Positions 16,083 to 25,113 are shown, counted from the stretch's first letter. The stretch is DNA of 64,000 bases from Rhizobium aethiopicum (GCF_014197535.1 NZ_JACIFV010000012.1:62001-126000); one strand, 5' to 3'. The notes: generated from the sequence alone by a model not told the origin. Program-made: numbers and translations.

Positions 16083-18602
16083 TTGCGGCTGAGAACGACC
16101 CTGCTTCGCACCATTCTTCTGATGACGCTGGCGTTCGCCGGTGCGCATTTCGAGAGCGCAGCAGCCTTCGCGCAGGAACCGCAGCCGCAGGCAGCAGAGG
16201 CGCCGCTTGTCGATACGCCTTCCGCCCAGGCGGCGAAGGAGATCGAGAAGGCGAAGGTCCAGCTTGGCTCGCTTCAGGACAGCGTCAAGGAGAACGCCGA
16301 TAATGACGATGCGCTGGTCGGGCTTGCGACCAAGGCCGATGAGCTCAGCCGCGCCGTCATCACCATATCGGTCAACCTGAGGCCGCGTTTCGACCAGATC
16401 AAGAACCGGCTGACCGAGATCGGCGAGCCGCCGAAGGATGGACAGCCGCCAGAGGCGAAGATCGTCACCGACGAGCGTAACGCGCTTGCCGCCGAGCGCG
16501 CGCAGATCAACGCGGTGACCGGTGACGCCGAAAACCTGTCGATCGCGGTGACGAAGCTCATGAACGAGATCATCGAGATGCGGCGGCAGCTTTTCGCCGA
16601 TACGCTTTTCAGGCGCACGGAAATCTCCGTCTCGGTGCTCGACGATGCCGCGCGCGCCTTCGTGCACGAGGTCAGCGAATTCTCACAGGCCTTGGCGAGC
16701 TGGGCCTCCTTCGTCTGGAAGTTCAAGCGGTTCCCGCTGTTTGCCGCGATCTTCCTGTCGCTCGCCTCAGCACTGGTCCTGCTCTCCGGCAGCTACCGGC
16801 TGTTCGGCTCGTATTTGCGCCGCGATGAGGCGGTCGAGAACCCCTCCTATATCGGCAGGCTGTCGATCGCCTTCTGGTCGACGCTGATCCGGACGCTGGC
16901 GCTGGCGGTCCTGCTCGTTACCTCCTTTTTCTTCCTCAACAGTTTCAATGTGCTGCGACCCGATATCGCGCCTGTTATCGGCGCGCTGTTCGGCACGATC
17001 GGGCTCGTCTATTTCGTCGGCCGCTTCGTCAACGCCATTTTCGCGCCGAGCGAACCACACTGGCGGCTGGTGAAGCTTTCCAATCTCGGCGCTCGCGCGA
17101 TCGGCTACTGTCTCTCGGCGATGGCTGTCGTCAACGGACTCGACTATCTCTTCGGCACGGTCAGCGAGGCGATGGGATCGCCGCTGGTACTGACCGTCGT
17201 ACGGAGCCTCATCGCTGCGCTGATCATCGGCATCATCCTGATCGCCGTCTCCTTCAGCAAGCCGATGCTGGCGAGAAGCGGCGATCCCGACGCGCCCGGC
17301 AGACATTGGCCGCGCGGCATGGCAATCATCCTACGCGTCGTCGGTGCCGCTTTGATCGTTACAGCGCTTGCCGGCTACGTCGGACTTGCCCGCTTCGTCG
17401 CGACGCAGCTCATCATCACCGGGGCGGTCGTCGCCACCATGTATGTCGGCCTGCTCGCCGGCAAGGCGATCTCGCGGCAGGAAAGCTTCGGCGACACCTT
17501 CTTCGCGCGCTTCCTGGCGCGGCGCTTCAACCTCGGGCCGGTGGCGATAGACCAGGTCGGCCTGCTCGTCGGTCTTGCCATGTATGCGGTGGCGCTGCTC
17601 GTCGGCATTCCACTGATCCTGTTGCTCTGGGGCTTCCATGTACAGGATCTGCAGCTTATCGCCTTCCGGCTGTTTACCGAGGTCAAGCTCGGCGGCATCA
17701 GCATCTCGCTGCTCGGAATCTGCACCGGCATCCTGCTCTTCGCCGGCGTCTATCTGCTGACGCGTTGGCTGCAGCGCTGGCTCGACGGCAATGTCATGGC
17801 TCGAAGCCATGTCGATCTCGGCGTGCGAAACTCGGTCAAAACGGGCATCGGCTATCTCGGCGTCGGCATTGCCGCGATCATCGGCGTTTCCGCCGCCGGC
17901 ATCGATCTGTCGAGCTTCGCGCTTGTCGCCTCGGCACTTTCGGTCGGTATCGGTTTCGGCCTGCAGAACATCGTCTCCAACTTCGTGTCAGGCCTGATCC
18001 TGCTGGTCGAGCGGCCGTTCAAGGTCGGCGATCACGTCGTCTCCGGAACGGCCGAAGGTATCGTCAAGCGTATTTCGGTGCGCGCAACCGAGATCGAGAC
18101 TTTCCGCAAGCAGGCGATCATCGTGCCAAATTCGGAACTGATCAACGGCCTCGTCGGCAACTGGACACACCGCAACAAGATCGGTCGCTCGGAAATCCCG
18201 GTTTCCGTCAGCTACGACGCCGATCCGCAACAGGTGATGGATATTCTCTTGGAGTTGACGGCGAAGATACCGCTCGTCATGCGCAATCCCGAGCCACATG
18301 TCGAATTCCTGCGCTTCGGCCCCTATTCGCTCGATTTCGAGCTGCGCTTCTTCCTCGCCGATATGGGCGACGGCCTGACGGTGCGCAACAATCTCAGGAT
18401 CGAGATCCTCAAGCGCTTCAAGGCGGAAGGCATAGAAATCCCGCTGCCACAGAGCGACCTTACCATCCATCGGGAGGCTGCCCTCGTTCTGCCCAATGCG
18501 GTTAAGGAGCATGCGGACGGCCATGAGAATTCCAAGGATAGACCGGTGGAGGAAGAAGAGCGGCCGGTGCGCCAGCTGCGCGGGCGGGCAGCGGAGAGCT
18601 GA
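16083..18602 (+). CDS. Large mechanosensitive channel, MscS family with periplasmic N-domain
   Basis: 839 residues from a TTG start at 16083, chosen because CCGGAGG lies five bases upstream and a signal peptide follows (cleavage near AAAFA-QEPQ). The frame is open back to 15873, but that would overlap the DUF924 gene. The N-terminal region (about 30-200) is a helical periplasmic domain like DUF3772; about ten membrane segments follow; the MscS pore and beta domain near 610-720 has GIGFGLQNIVSNFVSG and ERPFKVGDHVV. It should act in the inner membrane as a tension-gated safety channel. The C-terminal tail is acidic and basic by turns. Confidence 0.88.
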   Translation: MRLRTTLLRTILLMTLAFAGAHFESAAAFAQEPQPQAAEAPLVDTPSAQAAKEIEKAKVQLGSLQDSVKENADNDDALVGLATKADELSRAVITISVNLRPRFDQIKNRLTEIGEPPKDGQPPEAKIVTDERNALAAERAQINAVTGDAENLSIAVTKLMNEIIEMRRQLFADTLFRRTEISVSVLDDAARAFVHEVSEFSQALASWASFVWKFKRFPLFAAIFLSLASALVLLSGSYRLFGSYLRRDEAVENPSYIGRLSIAFWSTLIRTLALAVLLVTSFFFLNSFNVLRPDIAPVIGALFGTIGLVYFVGRFVNAIFAPSEPHWRLVKLSNLGARAIGYCLSAMAVVNGLDYLFGTVSEAMGSPLVLTVVRSLIAALIIGIILIAVSFSKPMLARSGDPDAPGRHWPRGMAIILRVVGAALIVTALAGYVGLARFVATQLIITGAVVATMYVGLLAGKAISRQESFGDTFFARFLARRFNLGPVAIDQVGLLVGLAMYAVALLVGIPLILLLWGFHVQDLQLIAFRLFTEVKLGGISISLLGICTGILLFAGVYLLTRWLQRWLDGNVMARSHVDLGVRNSVKTGIGYLGVGIAAIIGVSAAGIDLSSFALVASALSVGIGFGLQNIVSNFVSGLILLVERPFKVGDHVVSGTAEGIVKRISVRATEIETFRKQAIIVPNSELINGLVGNWTHRNKIGRSEIPVSVSYDADPQQVMDILLELTAKIPLVMRNPEPHVEFLRFGPYSLDFELRFFLADMGDGLTVRNNLRIEILKRFKAEGIEIPLPQSDLTIHREAALVLPNAVKEHADGHENSKDRPVEEEERPVRQLRGRAAES

Positions 18603-18714
18603 ACAGCTTATTCAGCCATCATTCACAGGTCTATGTGCATGATACCTTCCATCGGGATTGCTGCCGAGGGCAGCACCGATCTTTCGAGGGGAGGGCGCGT
18701 CAGCGCCGCCGCAC

Positions 18715-18981
18715 ATGATGGCAAGATTTGCCGCCTTTTTGCTTGTCCCGCTGCTTGCCGCGCCGGCGGTCAACGCCGCATCCATCACCAACACCGATCC
18801 TGCCGCCGTGGTGCTCGTCATCACCGAGGGCGGACAGCGTGTCGAAGTCGTGGTCGATGCCGGCGCTTCCGAAAGCCTCTGCTCCTCGGGCTGCTTCATG
18901 ACGACACCCGACGGGGACCGGATCGGGCTCGATGGCGGCGAGACGATCGACATCGTCAAAGGCTCGGCGGTCGTCAAGTAG
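18715..18981 (+). CDS. Small secreted protein of unknown function
   Basis: 88 residues from ATG 18715 (a second ATG follows directly). The first 23 residues form a signal peptide (FAAFLLVPLLAAPAVNA-AS). The mature part is short and beta-rich, with a Cys pair in SLCSSGCFMTTPDG that may form a disulfide. An upstream TTG at 18658 would add 19 residues and bury the signal, so it is not favoured. Family not recognised; likely periplasmic. Confidence 0.65.
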   Translation: MMARFAAFLLVPLLAAPAVNAASITNTDPAAVVLVITEGGQRVEVVVDAGASESLCSSGCFMTTPDGDRIGLDGGETIDIVKGSAVVK

Positions 18982-19008
18982 GATTGCGGACCTGTCAGGC
19001 TGGACGGC

Positions 19009-19431
19009 TCAGATAATGGGCTTGCCGTCCGCATCCAGGACCTTCTCGCCGTCTTCCTTGGCGAAGGCGCCCTTGTGCGTCTCCGGCAGGATTTCCAGAA
19101 CCACCTCGGAAGGCCGCGACAGGCGTGTGCCGAGCGGTGTGACGACGAAGGGCCGGTTGATCAGGATCGGCTGCGCCAGCATGGCGTCGAAAAGCTGATC
19201 GTCGGTCAGATCAGGATTGTCGAGGCCGAGTTCGGCGTAGGGCGTATCTTTGTCGCGAAGGGCCTGACGCACGGTGAGACCGGCATCCGCGATCATTCTT
19301 GCCAGCTCCTCCCGCGATGGCGGGTTCTTCACATAGTCGATGATATCAGGCTCGATGCCAGCATTGCGGATCATCGCCAGCGTATTGCGCGAGGTGCCGC
19401 AGCCGGGATTGTGATAGATGGTGACGTTCAT
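19009..19431 (-). CDS. arsC: Arsenate reductase, glutaredoxin-coupled
   Basis: 140 residues, the standard length of the ArsC/Spx-type arsenate reductase that reduces As(V) to As(III) with glutathione and glutaredoxin. The catalytic Cys11 is in HNPGCGTSRNTL; the arginines that bind oxyanion are in LINRPFVVTPLGTRLSRP (about 91-108). It stands alone without arsB or arsR nearby and is convergent with the small secreted protein gene. Confidence 0.92.
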   Translation of the reverse strand: MNVTIYHNPGCGTSRNTLAMIRNAGIEPDIIDYVKNPPSREELARMIADAGLTVRQALRDKDTPYAELGLDNPDLTDDQLFDAMLAQPILINRPFVVTPLGTRLSRPSEVVLEILPETHKGAFAKEDGEKVLDADGKPII

Positions 19432-19639
19432 GATTTACCTGTGGTGATCGGGATGATAGCGTGAGTTATCGCAGCCCGCTTTGGAAGAAAAGAGCTGTCC
19501 TTAGCGGGCAAACTCTAGGTGGCGGCCCTCCGGCAACTCGGCAGGGTCTTTGTCGTGACTTCCTCACACGCATCTGACGGAGCTCATCGCCGCCTGGGCA
19601 GCTGATAATAGCTGGTTTGTCGCCGGTCCCGGTTCTGCG

Positions 19640-19779
19640 GCGGTGTTTCTGTTCAATCCGTGCACGGTGTCCTCAATCAGGCCGGCATCGGCGAGACGCC
19701 GTCGATTTGCGCGGAATTGCTGCACAAGATCCAGGCGCACTTCCTGCGTTCGCTGGGTTTGCCGTCAGTGTCGGATTGA
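19640..19779 (+). pseudogene. Possible gene remnant (C-terminal fragment)
   Basis: In the gap between arsC and the cyclase-like gene, one plus-strand frame reads GVLNQAGIGETPSICAELL and LRSLGLPSVSD before TGA at 19777-19779, which looks like real protein rather than noise. Upstream the frame loses protein-like character and there is no start codon with a ribosome site, so it would be the tail of a decayed gene. Family not recognised. The rest of the gap (19432-19640) shows nothing else. Confidence 0.25.
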
Positions 19780-20748
19780 TGCCTGGCTATCCCACCATCT
19801 GAGCACCCGCATCGCCCGCAGCGTGATCCAGCGCGACGGCTGGCCTTGCCCCTCGTCGACATGGAACCAGACGCGCCCGGGCAGGGTCCAGTCCAGCAGC
19901 CATCGGCCGTCGTTCGAGCGCCTGGAGCGAAGGTGGCCGATCGCCTCGCCAAGGCGCGGATCTGGATCGGCGCCGGTCAACATGGCGCTTGAGCGGAAAT
20001 AATCGAGCGCACGCAGGATATCGTAGCGCCAGCGATTGGGGTGGAGGAAGCGCAGGAAGCGTTCGTCCGCCGGTTCGCCGGTGCCGAGACGGCGGAAGAG
20101 CTTGCGTTCGAGCAGAAACTTCTCGCCCGTGCTGCGCGCCTCGCGGGACCGGGGCGTGCCGCCTGTCGATCTTTCGAATTCGAGCAGACCTTCCAGCACG
20201 TTGATCGTGCTGGCGAAAGAGGAGCGAAGGGAGCCGCGGACGCGTTCGCAGTTCCAGCCGCCGTCATCGAGGCGCTCGCCCGTGAGCCTCTCTACGATGC
20301 GGGAGACGTCGATGCCGAAATAGGCGCCGTCTGCGACGGTCCGGCCGTTGATGCATTCCTCGACTTCACCCTCCCAATAGGGCTGGCCGCCTTCTTCCCA
20401 GCGGGCGCTGGCGCCGAGCGATGCGACTGTGCGCCTGGCGCGTTCCGATGACGGGTCGAGGCCGAACTCTCGCAGTTGCGACAGCGAAAATGTCGTGGCC
20501 GTCCAGGGCTGGCCGTGCTCGCGCCATTCATGAGGATCGAAATCGGCGGGCAGAAAGGCGCCACCCGCCCATTGTCCATCGTCGTCCTGAAAGGAGAGGA
20601 GCTTTGCACCCCAGCCTTCGGTCTCCACTTTGGCCCGTTCTGCCATCCATTCCGGTTCCGGAGCTTCGATGAGGTCACGCATCACCTGCCAGCGGATCGC
20701 CGGGTCGGAATCGAGAAGCCATTCGATCACCGGGTCGGGTTGGGTCAT
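19765..20748 (-). CDS. Squalene cyclase/prenyltransferase-fold protein
   Basis: 327 residues. The start at 20748 follows AGAGGTCC. The chain consists of helical repeats with aromatic turns such as DDDGQWAGGAF, LDDGGWNCERV and NDGRWLLDW, which resemble QW repeats of the terpenoid-cyclase alpha/alpha toroid. It lacks an obvious DxDD acid motif, so it is probably not a true squalene cyclase; homologues are annotated only as cyclase-like. Cytoplasmic, no signal peptide. Function unknown. Confidence 0.7.
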   Translation of the reverse strand: MTQPDPVIEWLLDSDPAIRWQVMRDLIEAPEPEWMAERAKVETEGWGAKLLSFQDDDGQWAGGAFLPADFDPHEWREHGQPWTATTFSLSQLREFGLDPSSERARRTVASLGASARWEEGGQPYWEGEVEECINGRTVADGAYFGIDVSRIVERLTGERLDDGGWNCERVRGSLRSSFASTINVLEGLLEFERSTGGTPRSREARSTGEKFLLERKLFRRLGTGEPADERFLRFLHPNRWRYDILRALDYFRSSAMLTGADPDPRLGEAIGHLRSRRSNDGRWLLDWTLPGRVWFHVDEGQGQPSRWITLRAMRVLRWWDSQASIRH

Positions 20749-20957
20749 GGGCGGACCTCTTCGGCGGACGGTCAGTAACCTGTTTATAATCACTTCGGCC
20801 GCGTGCGGCCAGCCCGACGGCGGCGGGAGTGGGCCTTTCACACGCGCGACCGGCACCCATATCCCGAGCTTCGCGCACTATTTCTTAATCATATGTCCAA
20901 GAAATCGGAGGCGGCCATCGGGCCGCGAGGGCTTCCGACAAACCACTGCAGAACCTG

Positions 20958-21085
20958 CGACGTCATCCTCGCCCTTGTGCCGAGGATCTGCTCGCGTCCA
21001 TTAAGTATCTGAGAATAAATGTTTCCCGTCAAAGCAATTGCTGTGATCAGATACTCGGCATAAGGCCGAGCATGACGGAGGAGAC
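20958..21085. repeat. Palindromic intergenic repeat, GTCATCCTCG family
   Basis: Ends are inverted and imperfect copies of each other: the left end reads CGTCATCCTCGCCCTTGTGC and the right end, read on the other strand, CGTCATGCTCGGCCTTATGC. The body between is about 70 bases. The rest of the 465-base gap (20749-20957 and 21086-21213) has no gene; the last 70 bases are AT-rich and probably hold the promoter of the next gene. A related repeat is at 54469-54535. Confidence 0.55.
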
Positions 21086-21213
21086 TTTGTCCACAAACTG
21101 GTGGCCCACTGGTCCGCTTCTTCGTTTCATATAGGGACGTGCTGATTAATAATTAGTCAAATCAATTGATGTATCACTTCGGCTGGGGACGGGTTTTACA
21201 TTAAAGGTTTATC

Positions 21214-22044
21214 ATGGCGTTTTTAGGTATTTCGGGGATGCAATATTCCGGAGAGATGTTTGCCGGCACGCGTATTATTGTCGCGGAAGATTCAAACGTA
21301 TTCACCTCGATGATCAGCAAACGCCTCAAGGAGTTGTTCGACATTGATGTAGAGATCTGCCGTAACTTCGAGGATCTGCAGTTTTCCTACGACAAATCGT
21401 CCGATCCGATCACGCTGGCGATTTCGAACATCAATCTGCCCGGTGCCGAAAACGGCGAAGCGCTTGAATATCTGGTCGACCTCTCCATCCCGACCATCGT
21501 CTTCACCGGCACCTTCCATGAGGGCATGCGCGACAAGCTGATCGCCAAGGACATCGTCGACTACATCCTCAAGGACAATATTTTCGCCGTCGACCTTCTG
21601 GCGGAGTCGATCTGCCGGTTCCTGACCAATCATCGCCATCACGTGCTGATCGTCGACGACAGCGCGACGGCGCGCGCGCTGCTGTCGAGCCGGCTGAAGC
21701 GCTATAATTTCCGAGTGAGCACGGCCGAAAACGGCGCCAAGGCGCTGGAGACCCTGAAGGTCAATCGCGATATCGGCCTGATGATTACCGATTACAATAT
21801 GCCCGATATCGACGGGTTTGAACTGACGCGGCGCATCCGGGCCCATATCGGCTCGCACGAATTGCGCATCATCGGTGTTTCCTCCTCCTCGAATCGGCTG
21901 CTTTCGGCGCGGTTTCTGAAGGCCGGCGGCAACGATTTCATGCTGCGTCCCTTCATCGACGAGGAGTTCTACTGCCGCGTCAACCAGAATCTCGACACGC
22001 TGCTGCAGATCCAGTCCATGCGCAAGGAGCGGGCGGTTGCCTGA
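21214..22044 (+). CDS. Double receiver-domain response regulator, no output domain
   Basis: 276 residues with two receiver domains (about 20-140 and 147-265) and no output module. In the first domain the phospho-acceptor position is Asn72 (AISNINLPG) although the acidic pair AEDS and Lys of ILKDN are kept, so it probably cannot be phosphorylated. The second has VDDS, TDYNMPD and SSSSNR and looks active. It is a close paralogue of the next gene, from which it differs by lacking GGDEF. It may act as a phosphate sink or an adaptor in the same pathway. Confidence 0.88.
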   Translation: MAFLGISGMQYSGEMFAGTRIIVAEDSNVFTSMISKRLKELFDIDVEICRNFEDLQFSYDKSSDPITLAISNINLPGAENGEALEYLVDLSIPTIVFTGTFHEGMRDKLIAKDIVDYILKDNIFAVDLLAESICRFLTNHRHHVLIVDDSATARALLSSRLKRYNFRVSTAENGAKALETLKVNRDIGLMITDYNMPDIDGFELTRRIRAHIGSHELRIIGVSSSSNRLLSARFLKAGGNDFMLRPFIDEEFYCRVNQNLDTLLQIQSMRKERAVA

Positions 22045-22230
22045 CGGCTCTTCCGGAATCCGGATCGCGAGGAAGTCCCGGGCGATCGTCGCCGCCGGGC
22101 GCCGGATCTTTGCAATTACAGGTAACCCGAATATTTGTCCCCTTCACGTGGATGAGCCTCTCGGTTATCGTCCGCCGCGCCGGGCGGAGGGCCGAGTCGA
22201 GCCCGCAAGGCGCAGGGGGGAATAGCGGCT

Positions 22231-23562
22231 GTGGCTTTTCAGGCGGATTTTCAGCGAGATGGTATCGGGCTGCGTTCCGGCGGGCTCAAAATACTTCTGG
22301 TTGAAGATTCCCGAATGTTTTCCGCCGTGCTTTGCCACCGGTTCCAGACGGAACTTGGCCTTGCCGTCAAATCCTGCTCGTCGCTGAAAGCGCTTCGCAG
22401 GGAACTTGCCGACGACGGTCACGGCTACACCATGGCCGTCGTCGATCTCAACCTGCCGGATTCGCCCTATGGCGAGGCGCTCGACTGTACGATCGAGCAC
22501 GATATTCCAGCAATCGTCTTCACCGCCACGTTCGATCTCAATACGCGCAACAGGATCATGGAGCGCAATGTCATCGATTACGTGCTGAAGGACAATGAGT
22601 TTGCGCTCGACAATCTGGTCGCCACCGTCCGCCGCGCGATCTCCAACCGCAAGACGCGGGTGCTCGTCGTCGACGATGTCGTCTCGGTACGCCAGGTTCT
22701 CGTCGATCTCCTGAAGGCACAGCAATATCTGGTCGTCGAGGCAAGCTCGGGGCTCGAGGCGCTGGCGGCGCTCGAAGCCTATAGCGATATCGAACTCGTC
22801 GTCACTGATCATCACATGCCCGATATGAGCGGGTACGAGCTGACGCGGCGCATCCGCCATCGCTTCGGTTCGGACCGGTTGCGCGTCATCGGCGTCTCCT
22901 CCTCCAACGATCGTATGCTGTCCGCGAGTTTCCTCAAAGCCGGCGCCAGCGATTTCGTCTATCGGCCCTTCGTCGCCGAGGAGTTGCAATGCCGCATCGC
23001 CAACAATGCGGAAACGCTGGCGCAGATGCGCCAGTTGAGGGCCGCTGCAGCCTGCGACTATCTCACCGGCCTCTATAACCGCCGCTATTTCTACGACAAT
23101 GGCCCGAAGCTGGTGAACGAGTGCCTGCGATTGAAAGTGCCGAGCTCGGTCGCCATTCTCGATATTGACCACTTCAAGCGGCTGAACGACACATACGGCC
23201 ACGAGATCGGCGACAAGGTGTTGAAGGCGGTTGCAAACAGGCTGTTCACGATCTTCGAGGGCAGTGACAACCTGCTCTCCCGCCTCGGCGGCGAGGAATT
23301 CGCCATCCTGTTCCCGCAGATGGATTCGGCCGCCGCCACCAAGCTTTGCGACGAGATCCGCTCGGATATTTCGCGGCTGAAGGTAACGGCCGACGACGAG
23401 GAACTCGGCGTCACCATCTCGATCGGCATCGCCGAAATCGGCAGCTACGAAACCTTCGAGAATTATCTCAACGCCGCCGACCAATTCCTCTACATGGCCA
23501 AGCATCGCGGCCGTAACCAGGTCTATTCCGACGCCAGGATGACGGAAGAGGTGGCGCAGTAG
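22231..23562 (+). CDS. Diguanylate cyclase response regulator (REC-REC-GGDEF, PleD-like)
   Basis: 443 residues from GTG 22231 (GGGGGG ten bases upstream). Two receiver domains (about 15-140 and 145-265) are followed by a GGDEF domain (about 275-440) with the active-site loop RLGGEEFAILFP, so it should make cyclic-di-GMP from GTP. Both receivers keep Asp (AVVDLNLPD and VTDHHMPD). The layout is that of PleD, but the first domain has the family-specific end YVLKDNEFALDNL shared with the preceding gene. I cannot see the RxxD inhibitory site clearly. Confidence 0.9.
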   Translation: MAFQADFQRDGIGLRSGGLKILLVEDSRMFSAVLCHRFQTELGLAVKSCSSLKALRRELADDGHGYTMAVVDLNLPDSPYGEALDCTIEHDIPAIVFTATFDLNTRNRIMERNVIDYVLKDNEFALDNLVATVRRAISNRKTRVLVVDDVVSVRQVLVDLLKAQQYLVVEASSGLEALAALEAYSDIELVVTDHHMPDMSGYELTRRIRHRFGSDRLRVIGVSSSNDRMLSASFLKAGASDFVYRPFVAEELQCRIANNAETLAQMRQLRAAAACDYLTGLYNRRYFYDNGPKLVNECLRLKVPSSVAILDIDHFKRLNDTYGHEIGDKVLKAVANRLFTIFEGSDNLLSRLGGEEFAILFPQMDSAAATKLCDEIRSDISRLKVTADDEELGVTISIGIAEIGSYETFENYLNAADQFLYMAKHRGRNQVYSDARMTEEVAQ

Positions 23563-23639
23563 GGCTGCTTTCGTTTACTCGGCGCCGTATCCGCCTCTCT
23601 CATCCGCAAATGCCCATTCTTCAGGCTCGGTAAACGAGC

Positions 23640-23689
23640 TTAAAGGGCTCTGCCGCGACCTCTCGAGTCCCCCTTCTCCCATCGGGGAG
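23640..23689. repeat. RIME-type repeat, left part, interrupted by the IS element
   Basis: The segment from GGCTCTGCCGCGACC to TCCCATCGGGGAG matches the inner part of the RIME copy at 15235-15290. It stops at 23689 and resumes at 24837 with AAGGTGCCCGTAGGGCGGATGAGG. Joined, the two pieces restore an ordinary RIME hairpin, which defines the insertion point of the IS. Confidence 0.75.
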
Positions 23690-24647
23690 CAACCATGTTT
23701 AATTTTTGCGGTATTGTGGCGTCCATTCGGTCTTGCGAAAGAGGATTGTGTTGGCGAGAACGATGAGTTTTCGGGACGGCTATGACGGCGCACAGGTGTT
23801 CCTTTCCGCTCTGACGCAAGCGCGTGTAGAAAGCGGCGAGATCCGGATTGTGCCGGGTTGCCGTGAATGCGCACATGAACAGGCTCTTTCGCAGGCGTTC
23901 GCGACCACCCTGGATGCGGCGTCTGCCATGATATTTTCCGCTATCCTCGTCATAGGGCGCGACGCCGGCAAGGGCGGCGATCTCGGCGCGGCTGGCATGG
24001 CCGAGTTCGGGCAGCCGAATGATCAGGCACAGGGCGCTGCGCAGCCCGATCCCCTTGATGGAGATCAGCAGCTCGAGCCGTTGCGCCAGGTCGCAATCGT
24101 CGCGAACTGTCTTTTCGAGCCGCAGTAGATGGGCCTTGCGGCAGGTTTCGAGGCGGGCGACCTCGCGCAGGTGACGGCGTTTGATCGCCTCCGACAATGC
24201 GGTCTCGGCAAAGGTCTTGACCAGCGCGATCTGCTGCTCGATCTGTTCCAGATAGGTCAGTTCGGCGGCCAGCTTGTCGAAGCGTGCGTCCGGCAGCGCC
24301 GGCAACTGCTCGAGACTTGCCGTGAAGAGCGCAATCAGCACAGCATCGAGCCGATCGTTCTTGGCCCGCTTGAGCCGGCTCTTGGCGAAGAAACGCAGTT
24401 GCGCCGGCTGCAGACGCGCCGCCGGCCGCTTGCCGGCCCGCAGATGCGCCAGCAGCCGCCATTCATAGCCGCCAGAGGCTTCGAAGCCGATGCGGCTGAC
24501 GTCATGCTCTTGAAGAAAGGCGTCAAGCACCTTCAAGCCGTCGGTGTCGTAAGTGACCCTCAGCCTTGCCTTGCTGGGATGGAGGGCGATGTCGAGATGG
24601 CTTTTGCCGACATCGATTCCGGCACAGATCATGTTATTATCGGTCAT
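23640..24647 (-). pseudogene. IS110-family transposase (DEDD bridge recombinase), frameshifted near the C-terminus
   Basis: 335 residues as it reads. The N-terminal RuvC-like DEDD domain has GIDVGKSHLDIAL, GFEASGGYEW and KNDRLDAVLIALF; a coiled region follows; the transposase_20 domain has ISIKGIGLRSALCL, LAGVAPYDEDSGKYHGRR and the serine-containing GGRERLRKSLFM. Near 23772-23776 the frame shifts: after AVIAV the other frame continues as RKLIVLANTIL to a stop at 23699, which is the normal family ending. As it stands the frame runs out of the element into the RIME flank. Only the last 28 or so residues are affected, so loss of activity is likely but not certain. The start at 24647 gives MTDNNMICAGIDVGK. 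Confidence 0.8.
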
Positions 24648-24836
24648 CTTCGTCGTCCCTGTCTTGGATACGAACCCCAAGGTTCCTGCAACCACACGGG
24701 CCAGATGAAGAGCCGGTTGCGATCCTGCTCCCCACAGCCCCAAAACGGCTAAGAAGGTGACGATCCGACAACCAGCTGCCGGGCGGGCGGCCACCCGCCC
24801 GGCAAGCATCAATATCCTATATTTTTCTCATCCAAG
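23690..24836 (-). mobile_element. IS110-family insertion sequence inside a RIME repeat
   Basis: About 1147 bases with no terminal inverted repeats, as expected for IS110. Boundaries come from the interrupted RIME. Read on the minus strand, the empty site is CACCTT-CT-CCCC, and the dinucleotide CT is present at both ends of the element (24835-24836 and 23688-23689), which fits the CT core described for bridge-RNA recombinases. It encodes one transposase and, in its leader, a probable bridge RNA. Confidence 0.85.
24655..24810 (-). ncRNA. Probable bridge RNA of the IS110 element
   Basis: The leader between the element end and the transposase start, read on the minus strand, has the architecture of an IS110 bridge RNA. 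A strong 5-prime hairpin with an 11-base stem (24777-24787 with 24794-24804) is followed by a target loop: CACCTTCT (24752-24759), a small AGCC/GGCT hairpin, then GGGGAG (24728-24733). A donor loop follows: TGGTTGC (24688-24694), a GAACC/GGTTC hairpin (24672-24685), then ATCCAAG (24663-24669). The first pair matches the occupied site and the second pair matches the two ends of the element. The RNA ends are estimated. Confidence 0.7.
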
Positions 24837-24957
24837 AAGGTGCCCGTAGGGCGGATGAGGGCGCCGCGGCGCCGGTCTTCAACAATGCCTATGGCACAAC
24901 GGCCAGGGATTTCCGCCCGCGTGCCGGGATAGGTTACGATGGAAAGGCTGGTCCGTG

Positions 24958-25030
24958 TGGCCCCCTCATCCGGCTGCCGCCACCTTCTCCCCGCTGGAGA
25001 GAAGAGGATATGCCGCGCCGTCTCCGACCT
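24958..25030. repeat. RIME-type repeat, half copy
   Basis: Begins CCCCCTCATCCGGCTG, contains CACCTTCTCCCC (24981-24992) and GAGAGAAG, and fades after GGATATGCCGCGCCGTC. It is inverted relative to the copy split by the IS, so the two may once have formed one long element. The remaining bases of the gap, 24861-24957 and 25031-25113, show no gene. Confidence 0.65.
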
Positions 25031-25113
25031 TCGACCGCTCTCGAATAACACGTCCTCTCGCGCGGAGGCAGATGCTCGGCGCAAGCTGAGCACCACGAAC
25101 GAGTAGTCGAAGC

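Noticed and set aside
15873..16083. Longer MscS protein from ATG 15873
   Set aside because: It would overlap the DUF924 gene by 71 bases and hide the signal peptide that begins at the TTG start with GGAGG upstream.
23690..24836. Larger mobile island or prophage around the IS element
   Set aside because: Flanking genes are ordinary chromosomal types, no integrase, phage structural or transfer genes are seen, and the RIME halves join cleanly without the IS.
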